Of a DNA stretch of 64,000 nucleotides, positions 42,671 to 52,924 are shown piece by piece. This stretch comes from Yamadazyma tenuis. Lineage: Eukaryota; Ascomycota; Pichiomycetes; Serinales; Debaryomycetaceae. The stretch's first letter is position 1. The number at the start of each line of letters is the position of its first letter. The stretch lies in contig NC_089466.1 in NCBI RefSeq assembly GCF_029203305.1, positions 62,001 to 126,000 of the forward strand. The letters run 5' to 3'. Below the pieces are notes generated by a model. It had not been told where the DNA came from. It was given only the letters and a program-made list of their open reading frames with translations, and did no database searches. A program made the position numbers and the translations under genes.

Positions 42671-44599
42671 CTAATTGGACTCCAGAGCTTGGCCCTGAAC
42701 GTCACTGTTCAAACTAATACCCTCGTTCTCATCCAATGCCCCGTATTCATCCAAGAGACGGTACAACTTGTGTACCATTTGTTGGTTGTTATCGACCTTG
42801 ACATCTTCCATTCCGTACTTGTAGATGGTGTGGAGTCCGTACAATGCAAACACCGTACACAAAAAGAATGCCACATATCCCTTGGTGGTGAAGCCCGGGG
42901 GTAAAGGAGCAAACTGGACTCTTTCACCCGTCAAGTCCACCCATGCTTCTTGTGTGTCTCCGTAGTTTCCGGCAGCATTACCACGGCCAGAAATATTGGC
43001 AGCAGCACAGGAGTCGTAGTGGTTCTGTGGAACAGACTGCTTTTGGATCTCGCTGGGAGCCTCTACCAAGGTGATGGCCAATCCTTGTTCCAAGTGCCAG
43101 TCCACGTGACAATGGAAGAGCCAAACCCCAGGGTTGGTGGCTTTGAATCTCAAGATAATGAACCCGTTGGGGTTAGCCAACAAGGTATCCCTTCTGAGAG
43201 GATACTCGGGGTACTGTTTGTGTTCGGGGTTGCTTGGGTCGTACACAATTGGGTTGTCGTCGTCGTCACCTTTTTCACTTCGCTTGATAATCTGGAACAC
43301 ATGCCCATGCAAGTGGAATGGATGCTTCCCAGGGTCTCTATTGTTCAACACAATCTCCACCACCTCGTCCTTTTGCAACACCACCGCATTGGTGTTGGAC
43401 CCGTAAATATCCACCACATTTGAGTACTTACCGCTGCTCATCACCGAGTACAATGTAGGCACCTTGGGAGCCGTGTATGAGATGTCATTGAAGAACGCAT
43501 AGTTCACCCCATCACCCAAGTTATCCATCGTGAAGTCCAACACGAGCTGGACGTCGGGATCCCCGTACAACAGGACCTTTTCAAGGGGCTTGATGTTAAA
43601 GTCGTCAAAGTCTTCTAACGCCGCAACAAAGTTATCGAAATTAGCTTCGGTTCCATCCACCACTTCAGGGGTTTTGGCCTCAGTGCTGTACCGCATGATG
43701 TTGGTCGAGAGAAGTTGCAAGTCAGCAGGCAACACGTCCAACATTTCCTTGTCGATGGCATTGAAAAACCGGTAGTTTTTGTCGGTAGACTTCTTGGTTT
43801 TGACCAACACTCCGTATCTTTGGGCGGCAGAAATGTATATCGATGAAACTTCGTAGGGCTCCACGTAGACCCCGTCTACCTCCACAATGGTGAAGGTGTG
43901 GTCCTCCAAGGCCAAGTATTGAGACGTAAATAATCCAACATTCACGAGTCTCACAAAGTACGTGGTGTTAGGCAATACGTCCCACGTCACGTTCTTTGTG
44001 TCGTTGAAAAGCGTATTCTGTGGAATTGGCTCCGCCCCCGTGGGATTATACCTGTTCAAAAACTTGGCCATCAACTCGGGGCCTTCTTTGTGGTACCATT
44101 CACTCACGGTAACCGTAACTTCTTCGTCATATTCAAATGGCTTCAAATCGCCTTCTGCCTCTTCAATAATAAACAAGCCTCTTAAGCCGTCCCCATACTG
44201 TGTGCCCGAGTGCGAGTGGTACCAGAAGGTCCCCACCTGGTCATCAACTGTGAAGTTATACGTGAAAGTAAACCCTGGAGGAATAGGACACTGGGTCACC
44301 ATTTCAGGTCCATCCATGGCATTCTGGCCCTTGAGGAATAATCCGTGGAAGTGCAACGACGTGTTCTTGTCGGGCAACTGGTTGTTGACGTTAACCACCA
44401 CACGGTCGCCCTTTTGTACCCGAATGGTGGGAACTGGCCATTGGTTATTGATCCCTACTACCCGTCTTTCAAAAATGCCGTCAGGATTGGCGTCGACATA
44501 CGTCACGTTGAAGTCATATGTGTGGGTGTGCGACTTGGCGACCGCCGTCGCCATCCAAACACATAATGCTAATATCGACAATAGTTGGTTTATAAACAT
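42671..44599 (-). CDS. FET3: Multicopper ferroxidase Fet3
   Basis: The 642-residue protein has a signal peptide (1-21), three cupredoxin domains and one C-terminal membrane helix (about 573-593) with a short cytosolic tail. Copper ligand motifs are intact: HFHG at 83-86, WYHSHS at 127-132, HPFHLHGH at 426-433 and HCHVDWHLEQG at 496-506. Many NxT/NxS sites support an extracellular location. Fet3 oxidises Fe(II) at the cell surface for uptake through Ftr1. No FTR1 permease gene lies beside it here; the neighbours are DAO and LAA1. A CCAAGAA (Rim101-like) site is on the coding strand about 30 bp upstream of the ATG. Confidence 0.94.
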   Translation of the reverse strand: MFINQLLSILALCVWMATAVAKSHTHTYDFNVTYVDANPDGIFERRVVGINNQWPVPTIRVQKGDRVVVNVNNQLPDKNTSLHFHGLFLKGQNAMDGPEMVTQCPIPPGFTFTYNFTVDDQVGTFWYHSHSGTQYGDGLRGLFIIEEAEGDLKPFEYDEEVTVTVSEWYHKEGPELMAKFLNRYNPTGAEPIPQNTLFNDTKNVTWDVLPNTTYFVRLVNVGLFTSQYLALEDHTFTIVEVDGVYVEPYEVSSIYISAAQRYGVLVKTKKSTDKNYRFFNAIDKEMLDVLPADLQLLSTNIMRYSTEAKTPEVVDGTEANFDNFVAALEDFDDFNIKPLEKVLLYGDPDVQLVLDFTMDNLGDGVNYAFFNDISYTAPKVPTLYSVMSSGKYSNVVDIYGSNTNAVVLQKDEVVEIVLNNRDPGKHPFHLHGHVFQIIKRSEKGDDDDNPIVYDPSNPEHKQYPEYPLRRDTLLANPNGFIILRFKATNPGVWLFHCHVDWHLEQGLAITLVEAPSEIQKQSVPQNHYDSCAAANISGRGNAAGNYGDTQEAWVDLTGERVQFAPLPPGFTTKGYVAFFLCTVFALYGLHTIYKYGMEDVKVDNNQQMVHKLYRLLDEYGALDENEGISLNSDVQGQALESN

Positions 44600-44796
44600 T
44601 GTAGCGATATGTTCTCCTCGTGGGTGATTTCTTGGTAGTTTTATAGGCGAATCGAGTTAGCGCGAAAATTTTTATTATCTATTCCATCAGACCGGCCCTG
44701 CTTGATTCGAGCGCATTTACGGTTTTCGTACGGCCCTGGTTTGAAACTATAGTGGTTATTAAGCAATTGTAGCACATTGGAATTTTGATATCAATT

Positions 44797-47700
44797 TCAC
44801 CCAAAGGTCTTCAACTGAATCTCCAGGTCCTGGTTGAGTTCTTCCTCTTCGCTGCCGACGTTCAACTTGACGAGAAGTTCCGTCAATTTCTTCTGGTCGG
44901 CATCGAGACCTTCATTGACAATGATTTTGAAACTGTCCAGGTTAAAGGTGATTAAGCCAATCAATTTTTCGTGTAGATAGTACTGGTTGACAGTGGACTT
45001 GAGTCTTAAGATCAATTGAATCAATACTGAGTACAATTTGGTAATTACAGCCGGATCAGTTTGGCTCTTGACAAAGTATATCAACACCTCCAACGCAAGT
45101 TTGGGGTTGCCGGTGTTGTCCATGAGCTGCTGAATAAGCTCTTTGACCAAGAGCTTGACGATTAGTGGGCTGTGTGAGTGTTGAATCAACGACCTGATAC
45201 ACTGTAACCCCATGGAGCTGGTTTCTGAATTGGAGAGCATCGTCACCAACGAGTCCTTCATGAAGATTGAATCCGCTTCATTCAACTGGATGTCTCCGGA
45301 CGTCATCAACACCATATATGTCAATACGGACGAGTTGGATGTTCTTATAGGATAAAATTGCTGGATAATCGTGTCGAAGTCATTGACCAATTTGGGATTG
45401 GATTGTTTGGACTCCCCCACAATTTGCTTTAAGTATGGCAATACCGTTGAAATCAAAAGCTCGTTCTTGAACTCGTAGATTTTGGCAATAATGAAGAGCA
45501 AGCACGAATGTAAATCGATTCTCACCACATCTGGGAATCTAGGAAGCATATCTACGAGTTGGGTCATCACGTTCTTGAGGATCACCAAATTGGGTCCAGA
45601 GTCCACACTCTCTAGCACCATGAGCGTCTGTTTATCTTCCAGGTTGTAGTCGGCTCTTAAGAAGGGGAGGTTGTTAAACAATGGCAACATACAAAGTCTA
45701 ATCAACTCAAAAAGCTTATCGAATCCTTCAATGATTTCCTGATGGCTATCAAAATAAGTTTGGAACAATCTGCTTACGATATTGATAAGCTTAATCTGTA
45801 CTTCAGCTTGATCATCCACAAGAATCAACCTATCGAACAAGTCCACCACTTCTCCAAATATTTCATCGTGGAATAAAATGTCTACCAACTCGTGATTCTT
45901 CACCAAGCTGCTCAAAGACACCAAAATTTCAACAGTGTTTCTGTTTTTAATCAAGGATTCAACACACTGACTGAACAAAATGAAGAAGAATGTAGAAGCA
46001 TCTCCTCCAAGATGTTCTTGAACAAATTCTGTATTCTCCTCCAATTCTAAACTCAATACACTGACGAAATTGATCCAGTAGTTATTGTAGATTTCCAATT
46101 CTCTGGGATTGGCATCACTGTATTTCAAAGAGCTATATTCCTTTAAGGATACTATCCACAAGGCAATTAACAATGTCGAATACCGAGTCAAAGTTTCAAT
46201 CAATTCGTTTTCTGGTTCTGGATCTTCGTCGTCAAAATCAACAGATTCATTTGTGATCATAGCTTTGCTGAGGCCCAGATTCTTCAAATCTTCATAAGCA
46301 TTCAATCTTACTAATGCCCAACAATTCAAAATCGAAACCTGAATTGATTTTTTGCCGTATTCAGACATGTTCTCTAAGAACCCAAATCTTATGAACTTGT
46401 TAGATGACAATTCCTCTAAGAAAAAAATCAAAGTTTTCATGATTCTTTGCTTCGAATAGAATTTTATTCTAGGAAGATTTATGAACTTGGACGACACGTT
46501 AACAGCATTTGCAATAACTTCAGCACTACACCCACTGCTGAAGCATGGCATGATTGCACTGATAATTTGTGCTTGCTGTTGTTCCAAGATAGAGATCCCC
46601 GTGTACATAGAATCCTCCGTATCTCCAAATAAGGCCAATACTTTGTCTAAAAGACTAATACCTCTCAACTTGATAGCATTAATAGGTGATGTTGATCCCA
46701 CAAATGCAATTTTCACCAAGTCACTAATCCTGGGCTTCAACCTGTCCGACAATGACGAATTTCTAGAAGCTAGGTTCGCTAAATTATTCAATAAATCATA
46801 AATGAATAACTTGAACTCCCAGGTTATAGGTTCATTTTTGTCATCGACTTCACCATCGTCACCCACAATGTTCTCGATTTCCTCATCTTTGAAATCGATG
46901 GTCTTGTCAGTCTTTTTCTTTTGTCTCTGTAATAATGGCAAAAGCTTTTGTTGATAGTTTGCCTCGATAAATGGTTGACTCAACTTTTTAGAAGAAATCT
47001 TGAGTAATGAGTTTAAGGTAGCAAACCAGTTCATATCAATACTTGAGTCCATCCAGATACTGATCAAATTCTTCAGCTCTTCGGCAGGCTTGATGTTCAA
47101 AGAGACCCAGATCAATTGAACCACTTCTTTCGTCAATACCTCTTGTCCATAAACCTTGATCAACTCCGTGAAGCAAGCATATCCCAATTTGAATAATTCA
47201 AAACTTGAATTGAATGGGAAAATAGAGTCAAGGTTCAATGAAGTTGGGGGAATACTCGATAAGCCAAGTTTCAAATTTTTAGACACAACCGATATTAATG
47301 TGCTGGAGTAGAATTGAAGCTCATTAGGTATCAACTTAGGATCGAAAATAATCAATTCTTGCAAGAGTCTCAATAACTGATCAAAAATGTTGATATTATC
47401 GGCAATCGATGAAGCACCAATGGTGTATCTTAATGAAACTATCAAGGATCTCAATTCATTCCTGTTGTTCTCGGGCAAAGACCTCAAGTTGGGGCCCAAT
47501 GTTGTAGTAAATATCTTGAGCAACTGGGCCACAAGACCAACTGAGCCGAACTTATATTTCAAGTTCATATACTCTTTCTTTTTCACATCATATCCAAAAG
47601 AATCTTCTAAGTACCCTTCAAACAAGTTGGAAATTAAAGGAGATATCCATGCATTGTTAGCGAACTTGCTGTCGAACAATAACGTGGTTGCTAACAAAGA

Positions 47701-50700
47701 ATAGTAATATACAACAGGGTTAGGATCATTCAACAACTGAGATACAACATTGTAGATATCATTTGCACCTATTCCAGTATAAGAATAAATCTTAGACATT
47801 GTTAAGATCGATTTGCCTCTAACCAATGGGTTGCTATCGTTTACTATCAAGCTCACATAAGAGTCAATCTGTTCACTTATGACCTTCTTTTGGGCAAAAC
47901 TGGCAGCTATTCCAATAGATTCACTGTTGATCTCAATCATATTGGGGCTTGAAGTTTCCATTTTCTTCAAAATGTCAATAGTGACACCAATAATCTCTTT
48001 GTCTAACAAAATATCTTTGGAACTGGAAAAGCTAAGAGCTCCATGCAAAGCAATGGAAATGTTTACACACATAGCCTTATAACGTAGTGGATGAACAGAC
48101 TTGGATGCCAAAGAGCTTCTTATTTGTTCCAATAATGATTGCTGTACCTTGACAGCCAAGTAAGGAAAAACCAATTGGAAGAGCTCAATCGACAAGTCCA
48201 CAATCGAGGTTGTGATATTTGTGGAGGTTTTATATTTGGACGAATAACCACCACAAATGACTGTCACCGGATCATAAGTGATGCTATGAACAGCTGATTC
48301 AAATATCAATTGTTCAAAACAGTCGACCCATGGGTGACACACAAATTTGACCTCTTTGTTGACGCCATTCTCAATGATACCTTTGTGGATAACTGTTGAC
48401 TCAAATGGGTCTGAATAAAAGATTCCGTTGTCCCCAGTCTGTACGGCTTCTTTATGACTTGCAAGAAGTTCATCAATTTCAGTTGAAAAGTCGGAAAACT
48501 TGCTTGTGACACCATAATTGTTATTGAAATCGTCATTCAATAATATGACGGACGGGTCGAAGTCATTGATACCATTCGCTGCTCCCTTAGTCTTAGCCTG
48601 TTTCTTATCTTTGTTTGCATCAATACTGAAAGTGGTAGGATCACTAAATGTCTTGAGTAGAAGAACAATCATAGAGGAGTTGATATCATTTTTGAGATGA
48701 ATGGCCAATTTGGAAAAATTCTTCAATATTATCTTTTTGCCATAGAAAATCAAACTTACCATACCTTCCCGAGACCGTAACTGATTGTTGTATCCTACAT
48801 CACTGAAAAGTGGGTTTCCAGTTCCATTTATATAAAAGTCTTCTTTATTGAAGTCTTTTCCATTGAAAGAAGTTACATTTCCTACTTCTTCAACGTTGCT
48901 TTCCAAATAGCCCAAGTAGTTGTATGCTTTAGTCAATAAGAATTGAATCTGCTTCAGTGATTCGGGAGTCATATCGACGGTATCGATGTAGTTCAGTAAG
49001 CATATCAAACTTATGTTTCTCAACTTCAAATTGTCCAAGATTTCTCTTTCCTGTACGGATTCTTCACCACTAAGATTGGTAACCACATATTGAGCAGTAA
49101 GCAAACTCTTCCAGAATACCAAAAACTGGGATGAGTTCAATTTGACAAATTCAGACTCATTATACAACGTGACCAAAGAGCTCAATATGGTCCAACAAGT
49201 AAGGTTCTTTAAGTTATTTGACCTCGAATAAGAATTACTCTGCTTCAAAGTTTGGGTGCAGAAACTCAAAATCTTGACGATAGTGGAGTTTTGTAAGTGG
49301 ATTGACTCTGTTTGGGAAAGTAAGGACAGTAAAGTCAAAGCATAACTGACCGATTTCACTGCCTCTAGAGAACTTGTATTTGTTTCCAGGTTGGCTTGAA
49401 CCTTTGCTTGTTTGCTTTCGTGATAACTCTCCCACTCAGTACTGTACAGTCTAAAACACGACAATACCAATTGGTTAACTTCAACTTCGTTGATCTTAGT
49501 ATACTTAAGCAAGGTGTTTAAAGCATAGATCCTTATATAATCACTCTTGTTTATAATTAAAACAAGTAGAAGTTCCACCAAGAGAGACTTTTGTGGAAAC
49601 TCCAATCTCCTGGAATCATCGTTTTCTTCTTCATTCTCTTCAGAGATTTTGATGTGTTCTTGTTTGTGCGTCTCACTGTTGATAAAAGAATTGAAATCAA
49701 TCCCAAAAGGCAATACCTGCTCAATTGCTGATAAGGCCAACGCACACTGAAAATAGTTATGATAAAGCTGTATATCTTCCAGAGTCTTGGATTTTGAGGA
49801 TGTTCTTCCTCCTTTCAACGAGAACAATGTAGAGGGTTTCTTGTCTTTAGAAGCTAGTGACAGTTCCTCGACATCTGACCTTTCATTTGTATCGAATTTT
49901 GCCATCAAGTATGAAACCAAGATTTCGTGGCAGTTTGGTCCGCTTTCCTTAATCAAAAATTCAATTACTTTCTGCCATTGGTACAATGTCTTCACCCAAG
50001 AGGAGCTCTGAATATGATTGGAACTAGTCGATAAGGGAGAAAATTTGTTCAATATCAAGCCAATGATACTTTCCAAGTTGGAAGGTAAGTAGTCCGAGTT
50101 TTGAAATTGTTCTAGTTGAATGTAAAAGATAAGCGTCTCAACGATTCCAATGTTGAAGCACAATTGATCAGCATTTAAATTCAATAAATCATCAAAATCT
50201 GCATGTGAATATTCTTTTTTGGGAAGAATGTACTGATCTTCAACCTTGAGTTTAGTCAAATCTTCACTCCAGCAGTTCAAATCTGGTAACTTATACAAAG
50301 ATATAAGATAGTCAACTGGATTAAACTTTCCGGTTGGGATGAAATTGATGAATAGATGAGCCAAAGATTCGACCGCTGCAATCCTCACATCTTTGCAGTA
50401 GTCCGAGAGACCGTAAAAGATTGGCTTTTCGATGGACGTTAAAAGATTCAGTTGGAACTGATGCTGGTGAGACATGATAGATTCTGGTTTCATCTTGGCA
50501 CCGGAGGTTGAAGAAGCTGATACCGACAAAAGATGTTCGTAGTTGGCATTTACTGACAAGATACAAAGGTTTCTCAACACCAAAATATAGTTCTTCTTCA
50601 AGGAAATGCTTGTAACGTCTTTATCAGCAGAGGTGCTTTCACCAATATCGAACTTTATGGGGAGCAAAGTGATGTTTTTGTTGATAATTTTCAAGAGTTT

Positions 50701-51297
50701 GGCTTGAAGCTTATCGTCAATATCATTTCTTGTCGAGTACTTGGTCAATGAGTTCAATAAATAGACTAAGTTGCTGCTGACAGTGGGGTCCTTCTTCAAG
50801 ATTTTATAAATTTGGTTGACAGAAAAGCTAATCAAGGACCCCAAGGAGTTAGGAAACGCTTCGTACAAATCAATCATCACAATTATTCCCAACTGTGCCA
50901 TTGGACTCAACGAGTTGTCGGTGTTCAACGTGAGGTGGTTCAAAAAGTTGTTGGCCACATCATAGATTTTAGTGGGTAACTGGTGGAACACCAATACCAA
51001 ATTTCTGGCAATTACTTTGAACAAATTGGCCGAAGGTTGGACCTTAGACGTTTCAGCATGGGATGTGTCGTCCTGCTTAGATTTCTTACTCTTCAGCGGT
51101 GGAGGTACGTTGAATTTTTCAATTATATCGTTTAACTGACGGAGACACAAATTGTAGTCCACATCATTATTGTGAAAGTCAGCGTCAATTGAAGCTGAGA
51201 CAGCACTAGTCAAGGTCAAATTCAAGTTAACAAGCTCATGGTAAAGCTCCTTCTTGTCGAAGTCCTTCAACACGTGTGCTAAAGTGGATTCGTCCAT
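44797..51297 (-). CDS. LAA1: Laa1, large AP-1 accessory protein (HEATR5 family)
   Basis: The 2166-residue protein is almost all alpha-helical HEAT-type repeats, in the size range of yeast Laa1 (about 2014) and animal HEATR5. Typical segments include the N-terminal ELYHELVNLNLTLTSA, the ARNLVLVFHQLPTKIYDVAN helix pair and FVCHPWVDCFEQLIFESAVH in the middle. Laa1 partners AP-1 with Laa2 and helps retain proteins at the trans-Golgi and endosomes. An acidic segment (EENEEENDDSRR near 550) and a low-complexity patch interrupt the repeats. No frameshift is seen over 6.5 kb. A CGCGAAAA site lies 42-49 bp upstream of the start. Confidence 0.9.
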   Translation of the reverse strand: MDESTLAHVLKDFDKKELYHELVNLNLTLTSAVSASIDADFHNNDVDYNLCLRQLNDIIEKFNVPPPLKSKKSKQDDTSHAETSKVQPSANLFKVIARNLVLVFHQLPTKIYDVANNFLNHLTLNTDNSLSPMAQLGIIVMIDLYEAFPNSLGSLISFSVNQIYKILKKDPTVSSNLVYLLNSLTKYSTRNDIDDKLQAKLLKIINKNITLLPIKFDIGESTSADKDVTSISLKKNYILVLRNLCILSVNANYEHLLSVSASSTSGAKMKPESIMSHQHQFQLNLLTSIEKPIFYGLSDYCKDVRIAAVESLAHLFINFIPTGKFNPVDYLISLYKLPDLNCWSEDLTKLKVEDQYILPKKEYSHADFDDLLNLNADQLCFNIGIVETLIFYIQLEQFQNSDYLPSNLESIIGLILNKFSPLSTSSNHIQSSSWVKTLYQWQKVIEFLIKESGPNCHEILVSYLMAKFDTNERSDVEELSLASKDKKPSTLFSLKGGRTSSKSKTLEDIQLYHNYFQCALALSAIEQVLPFGIDFNSFINSETHKQEHIKISEENEEENDDSRRLEFPQKSLLVELLLVLIINKSDYIRIYALNTLLKYTKINEVEVNQLVLSCFRLYSTEWESYHESKQAKVQANLETNTSSLEAVKSVSYALTLLSLLSQTESIHLQNSTIVKILSFCTQTLKQSNSYSRSNNLKNLTCWTILSSLVTLYNESEFVKLNSSQFLVFWKSLLTAQYVVTNLSGEESVQEREILDNLKLRNISLICLLNYIDTVDMTPESLKQIQFLLTKAYNYLGYLESNVEEVGNVTSFNGKDFNKEDFYINGTGNPLFSDVGYNNQLRSREGMVSLIFYGKKIILKNFSKLAIHLKNDINSSMIVLLLKTFSDPTTFSIDANKDKKQAKTKGAANGINDFDPSVILLNDDFNNNYGVTSKFSDFSTEIDELLASHKEAVQTGDNGIFYSDPFESTVIHKGIIENGVNKEVKFVCHPWVDCFEQLIFESAVHSITYDPVTVICGGYSSKYKTSTNITTSIVDLSIELFQLVFPYLAVKVQQSLLEQIRSSLASKSVHPLRYKAMCVNISIALHGALSFSSSKDILLDKEIIGVTIDILKKMETSSPNMIEINSESIGIAASFAQKKVISEQIDSYVSLIVNDSNPLVRGKSILTMSKIYSYTGIGANDIYNVVSQLLNDPNPVVYYYSLLATTLLFDSKFANNAWISPLISNLFEGYLEDSFGYDVKKKEYMNLKYKFGSVGLVAQLLKIFTTTLGPNLRSLPENNRNELRSLIVSLRYTIGASSIADNINIFDQLLRLLQELIIFDPKLIPNELQFYSSTLISVVSKNLKLGLSSIPPTSLNLDSIFPFNSSFELFKLGYACFTELIKVYGQEVLTKEVVQLIWVSLNIKPAEELKNLISIWMDSSIDMNWFATLNSLLKISSKKLSQPFIEANYQQKLLPLLQRQKKKTDKTIDFKDEEIENIVGDDGEVDDKNEPITWEFKLFIYDLLNNLANLASRNSSLSDRLKPRISDLVKIAFVGSTSPINAIKLRGISLLDKVLALFGDTEDSMYTGISILEQQQAQIISAIMPCFSSGCSAEVIANAVNVSSKFINLPRIKFYSKQRIMKTLIFFLEELSSNKFIRFGFLENMSEYGKKSIQVSILNCWALVRLNAYEDLKNLGLSKAMITNESVDFDDEDPEPENELIETLTRYSTLLIALWIVSLKEYSSLKYSDANPRELEIYNNYWINFVSVLSLELEENTEFVQEHLGGDASTFFFILFSQCVESLIKNRNTVEILVSLSSLVKNHELVDILFHDEIFGEVVDLFDRLILVDDQAEVQIKLINIVSRLFQTYFDSHQEIIEGFDKLFELIRLCMLPLFNNLPFLRADYNLEDKQTLMVLESVDSGPNLVILKNVMTQLVDMLPRFPDVVRIDLHSCLLFIIAKIYEFKNELLISTVLPYLKQIVGESKQSNPKLVNDFDTIIQQFYPIRTSNSSVLTYMVLMTSGDIQLNEADSIFMKDSLVTMLSNSETSSMGLQCIRSLIQHSHSPLIVKLLVKELIQQLMDNTGNPKLALEVLIYFVKSQTDPAVITKLYSVLIQLILRLKSTVNQYYLHEKLIGLITFNLDSFKIIVNEGLDADQKKLTELLVKLNVGSEEEELNQDLEIQLKTFG

Positions 51298-51418
51298 GAT
51301 TGAAGGTAAAGTGACAGATCGAAACTGTTTACAATCGTCGCGAAAAGTGGATGCGAAAATTTATATTGCCAAATGCTAAAACCGTACAAAAAAGAGAAAT
51401 AAAGATGCAAGTTTGAAG

Positions 51419-52924
51419 TTAGAAAACCAAACATGCCAATGGGAGGATGAATGCTAACAAATAAGGAGTGTTTTTATGGGAGCTGCTTTCGTCGAGCGAG
51501 CCCAGGGCATCGTGGATGGAGCTTGGGGTGGAGGACGAAGATGAAGATGTGGATGACGAAGATGAGGAAGAGGATAAGGATTTGGTGGCAGCTACTGTGG
51601 TCAACGTTGTGGCCCCTGAGGAGGTTACCTCAGCGGTAGCCTCAGTGGTAGCTTCAGTGGTAGCCTTAGTGGTGGTAGCTGCATCAGTAGTTTTAGCGTT
51701 TGTGGTTTTGTCTGTGGTTTTGTCTGTGGTTTTGGTGGTGGCGGTTTGTTCAGTCAGAGGGGTCCACCATACTGTTTGGGTGGGAGTCCACCACACTGTT
51801 GTAGATTCGTTGCTGGTGACAGGTGTAGTTTTCTTCGTGGAAGTGGAGGTGATGGAAGTTTTGGGAGAAGAGGTGGAAGTAGTAGAAGTGGAAGTCTTGG
51901 AAGTGGTAGTGGAAGTGGTAGTGGAAGTGGTAGTGGAGGTTTTGGAAGTGGAGGTTTTGGAAGTGGAAGTGGTAGTGGAGGTTTTGGAAGTGGAAGTTGA
52001 CGTCTTGGAAGTAGACGTAGAAGACACACTCGAAGTCTCCGTTAAAGAACTTGTAACCGTGCTATCATCCCCATCCAGCAATTCTTCAAAATCACTCTTG
52101 GCCTGTGAAATCCGCCCATTCACCTCACCACCAGAAGACTTAATGGAGTCCCAACTTCCGCTTTGATCTCCGTAACTGTACTCATCTCCAGTAGAATAAT
52201 CCACCACAATCAACGACTTGATCTTCATGGTGTAAGTAGGACCGTAGGTGGTTTCCCCTCCAGCCCACTCAATGGTACCTTCGGCATTGGAAGGATCTCC
52301 ACCAGCCCAAATCCCAGCATAAATGCTCATGGGTGTTTGTGGGTATCCCTGGGGGTCGTTGGACTCCAAGGTTCTCACCACTTCGCCATTGATGGCCCAT
52401 GTCAAAGAGTCTTTGGTCCAGTCCAACGTGTACGTCAAGTACTCCAGAGTAGGGTCTCCTGGAGTTGTTTCATATCCCCCTCTGGTATAGGTGGAAGTAT
52501 TACCCTTGGAGAAGTAGTTGGACTGCATCTGGGTGGTGTCAGTTCCAAACAACTCGATATCAATCTCATCCAAGTCATCACTTTGCAAGTAGAACGAGGA
52601 GATGATTCCCTGACCGGTTGCCGCTTGCATCACCACTTCCACCTTACCAAACATGATGTAAAAGTTGGACTTGATGGAGGGATTGTCGTACCGTTTTTTC
52701 AAGCTGAACGACAACCCGTCGTCGCTGTACGAAAGTCCATCAGATACCAATTCATCAAAATATTTGGACTTGGAGCTAAAGTCTTCCTTGATGGAAGCTG
52801 CCAATGCGGTGTCAGCAGAACACCCGTCGGAAGTTAGAGGGTTGCAGGTGTCCCCGAGCACGGGCACCAGGAAGGCGGCGAGGGCCGCCAATACGGTGGA
52901 AAGTATGGAGGAGGAAAGTTTCAT
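51419..52924 (-). CDS. CRH1: GPI-anchored GH16 chitin-glucan crosslinking enzyme (CRH family)
   Basis: The start is set at 52924 (MKLSSSILSTVLAALAAF), because this gives a clean signal peptide ending VLG and because the TATA-like TATAAAAG (52983-52976) lies 52 bp upstream; an earlier in-frame ATG at 52972 is too close to the TATA box. The 501-residue protein has a GH16 domain (about 25-270) with the catalytic DEIDIELFG at 119-127. A long Ser/Thr tail with TST/TSK repeats follows, then the unusual VWWTPTQTVWWTPL, and finally a GPI signal (Ser-rich, ending YLLAFILPLACLVF). CRH enzymes transfer chitin to beta-glucan in the wall. No CBM18 is seen, so it is nearer Crh1 than Utr2 or Crr1. Confidence 0.88.
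   Translation of the reverse strand: MKLSSSILSTVLAALAAFLVPVLGDTCNPLTSDGCSADTALAASIKEDFSSKSKYFDELVSDGLSYSDDGLSFSLKKRYDNPSIKSNFYIMFGKVEVVMQAATGQGIISSFYLQSDDLDEIDIELFGTDTTQMQSNYFSKGNTSTYTRGGYETTPGDPTLEYLTYTLDWTKDSLTWAINGEVVRTLESNDPQGYPQTPMSIYAGIWAGGDPSNAEGTIEWAGGETTYGPTYTMKIKSLIVVDYSTGDEYSYGDQSGSWDSIKSSGGEVNGRISQAKSDFEELLDGDDSTVTSSLTETSSVSSTSTSKTSTSTSKTSTTTSTSKTSTSKTSTTTSTTTSTTTSKTSTSTTSTSSPKTSITSTSTKKTTPVTSNESTTVWWTPTQTVWWTPLTEQTATTKTTDKTTDKTTNAKTTDAATTTKATTEATTEATAEVTSSGATTLTTVAATKSLSSSSSSSSTSSSSSSTPSSIHDALGSLDESSSHKNTPYLLAFILPLACLVF

Noticed and set aside
43962..44627. 221-codon plus-strand frame
   Set aside because: Antisense to FET3, whose copper-binding motifs are intact.
51468..52166. 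232-codon Val/Glu-rich plus-strand frame
   Set aside because: Antisense shadow of the Ser/Thr repeats of the CRH enzyme.
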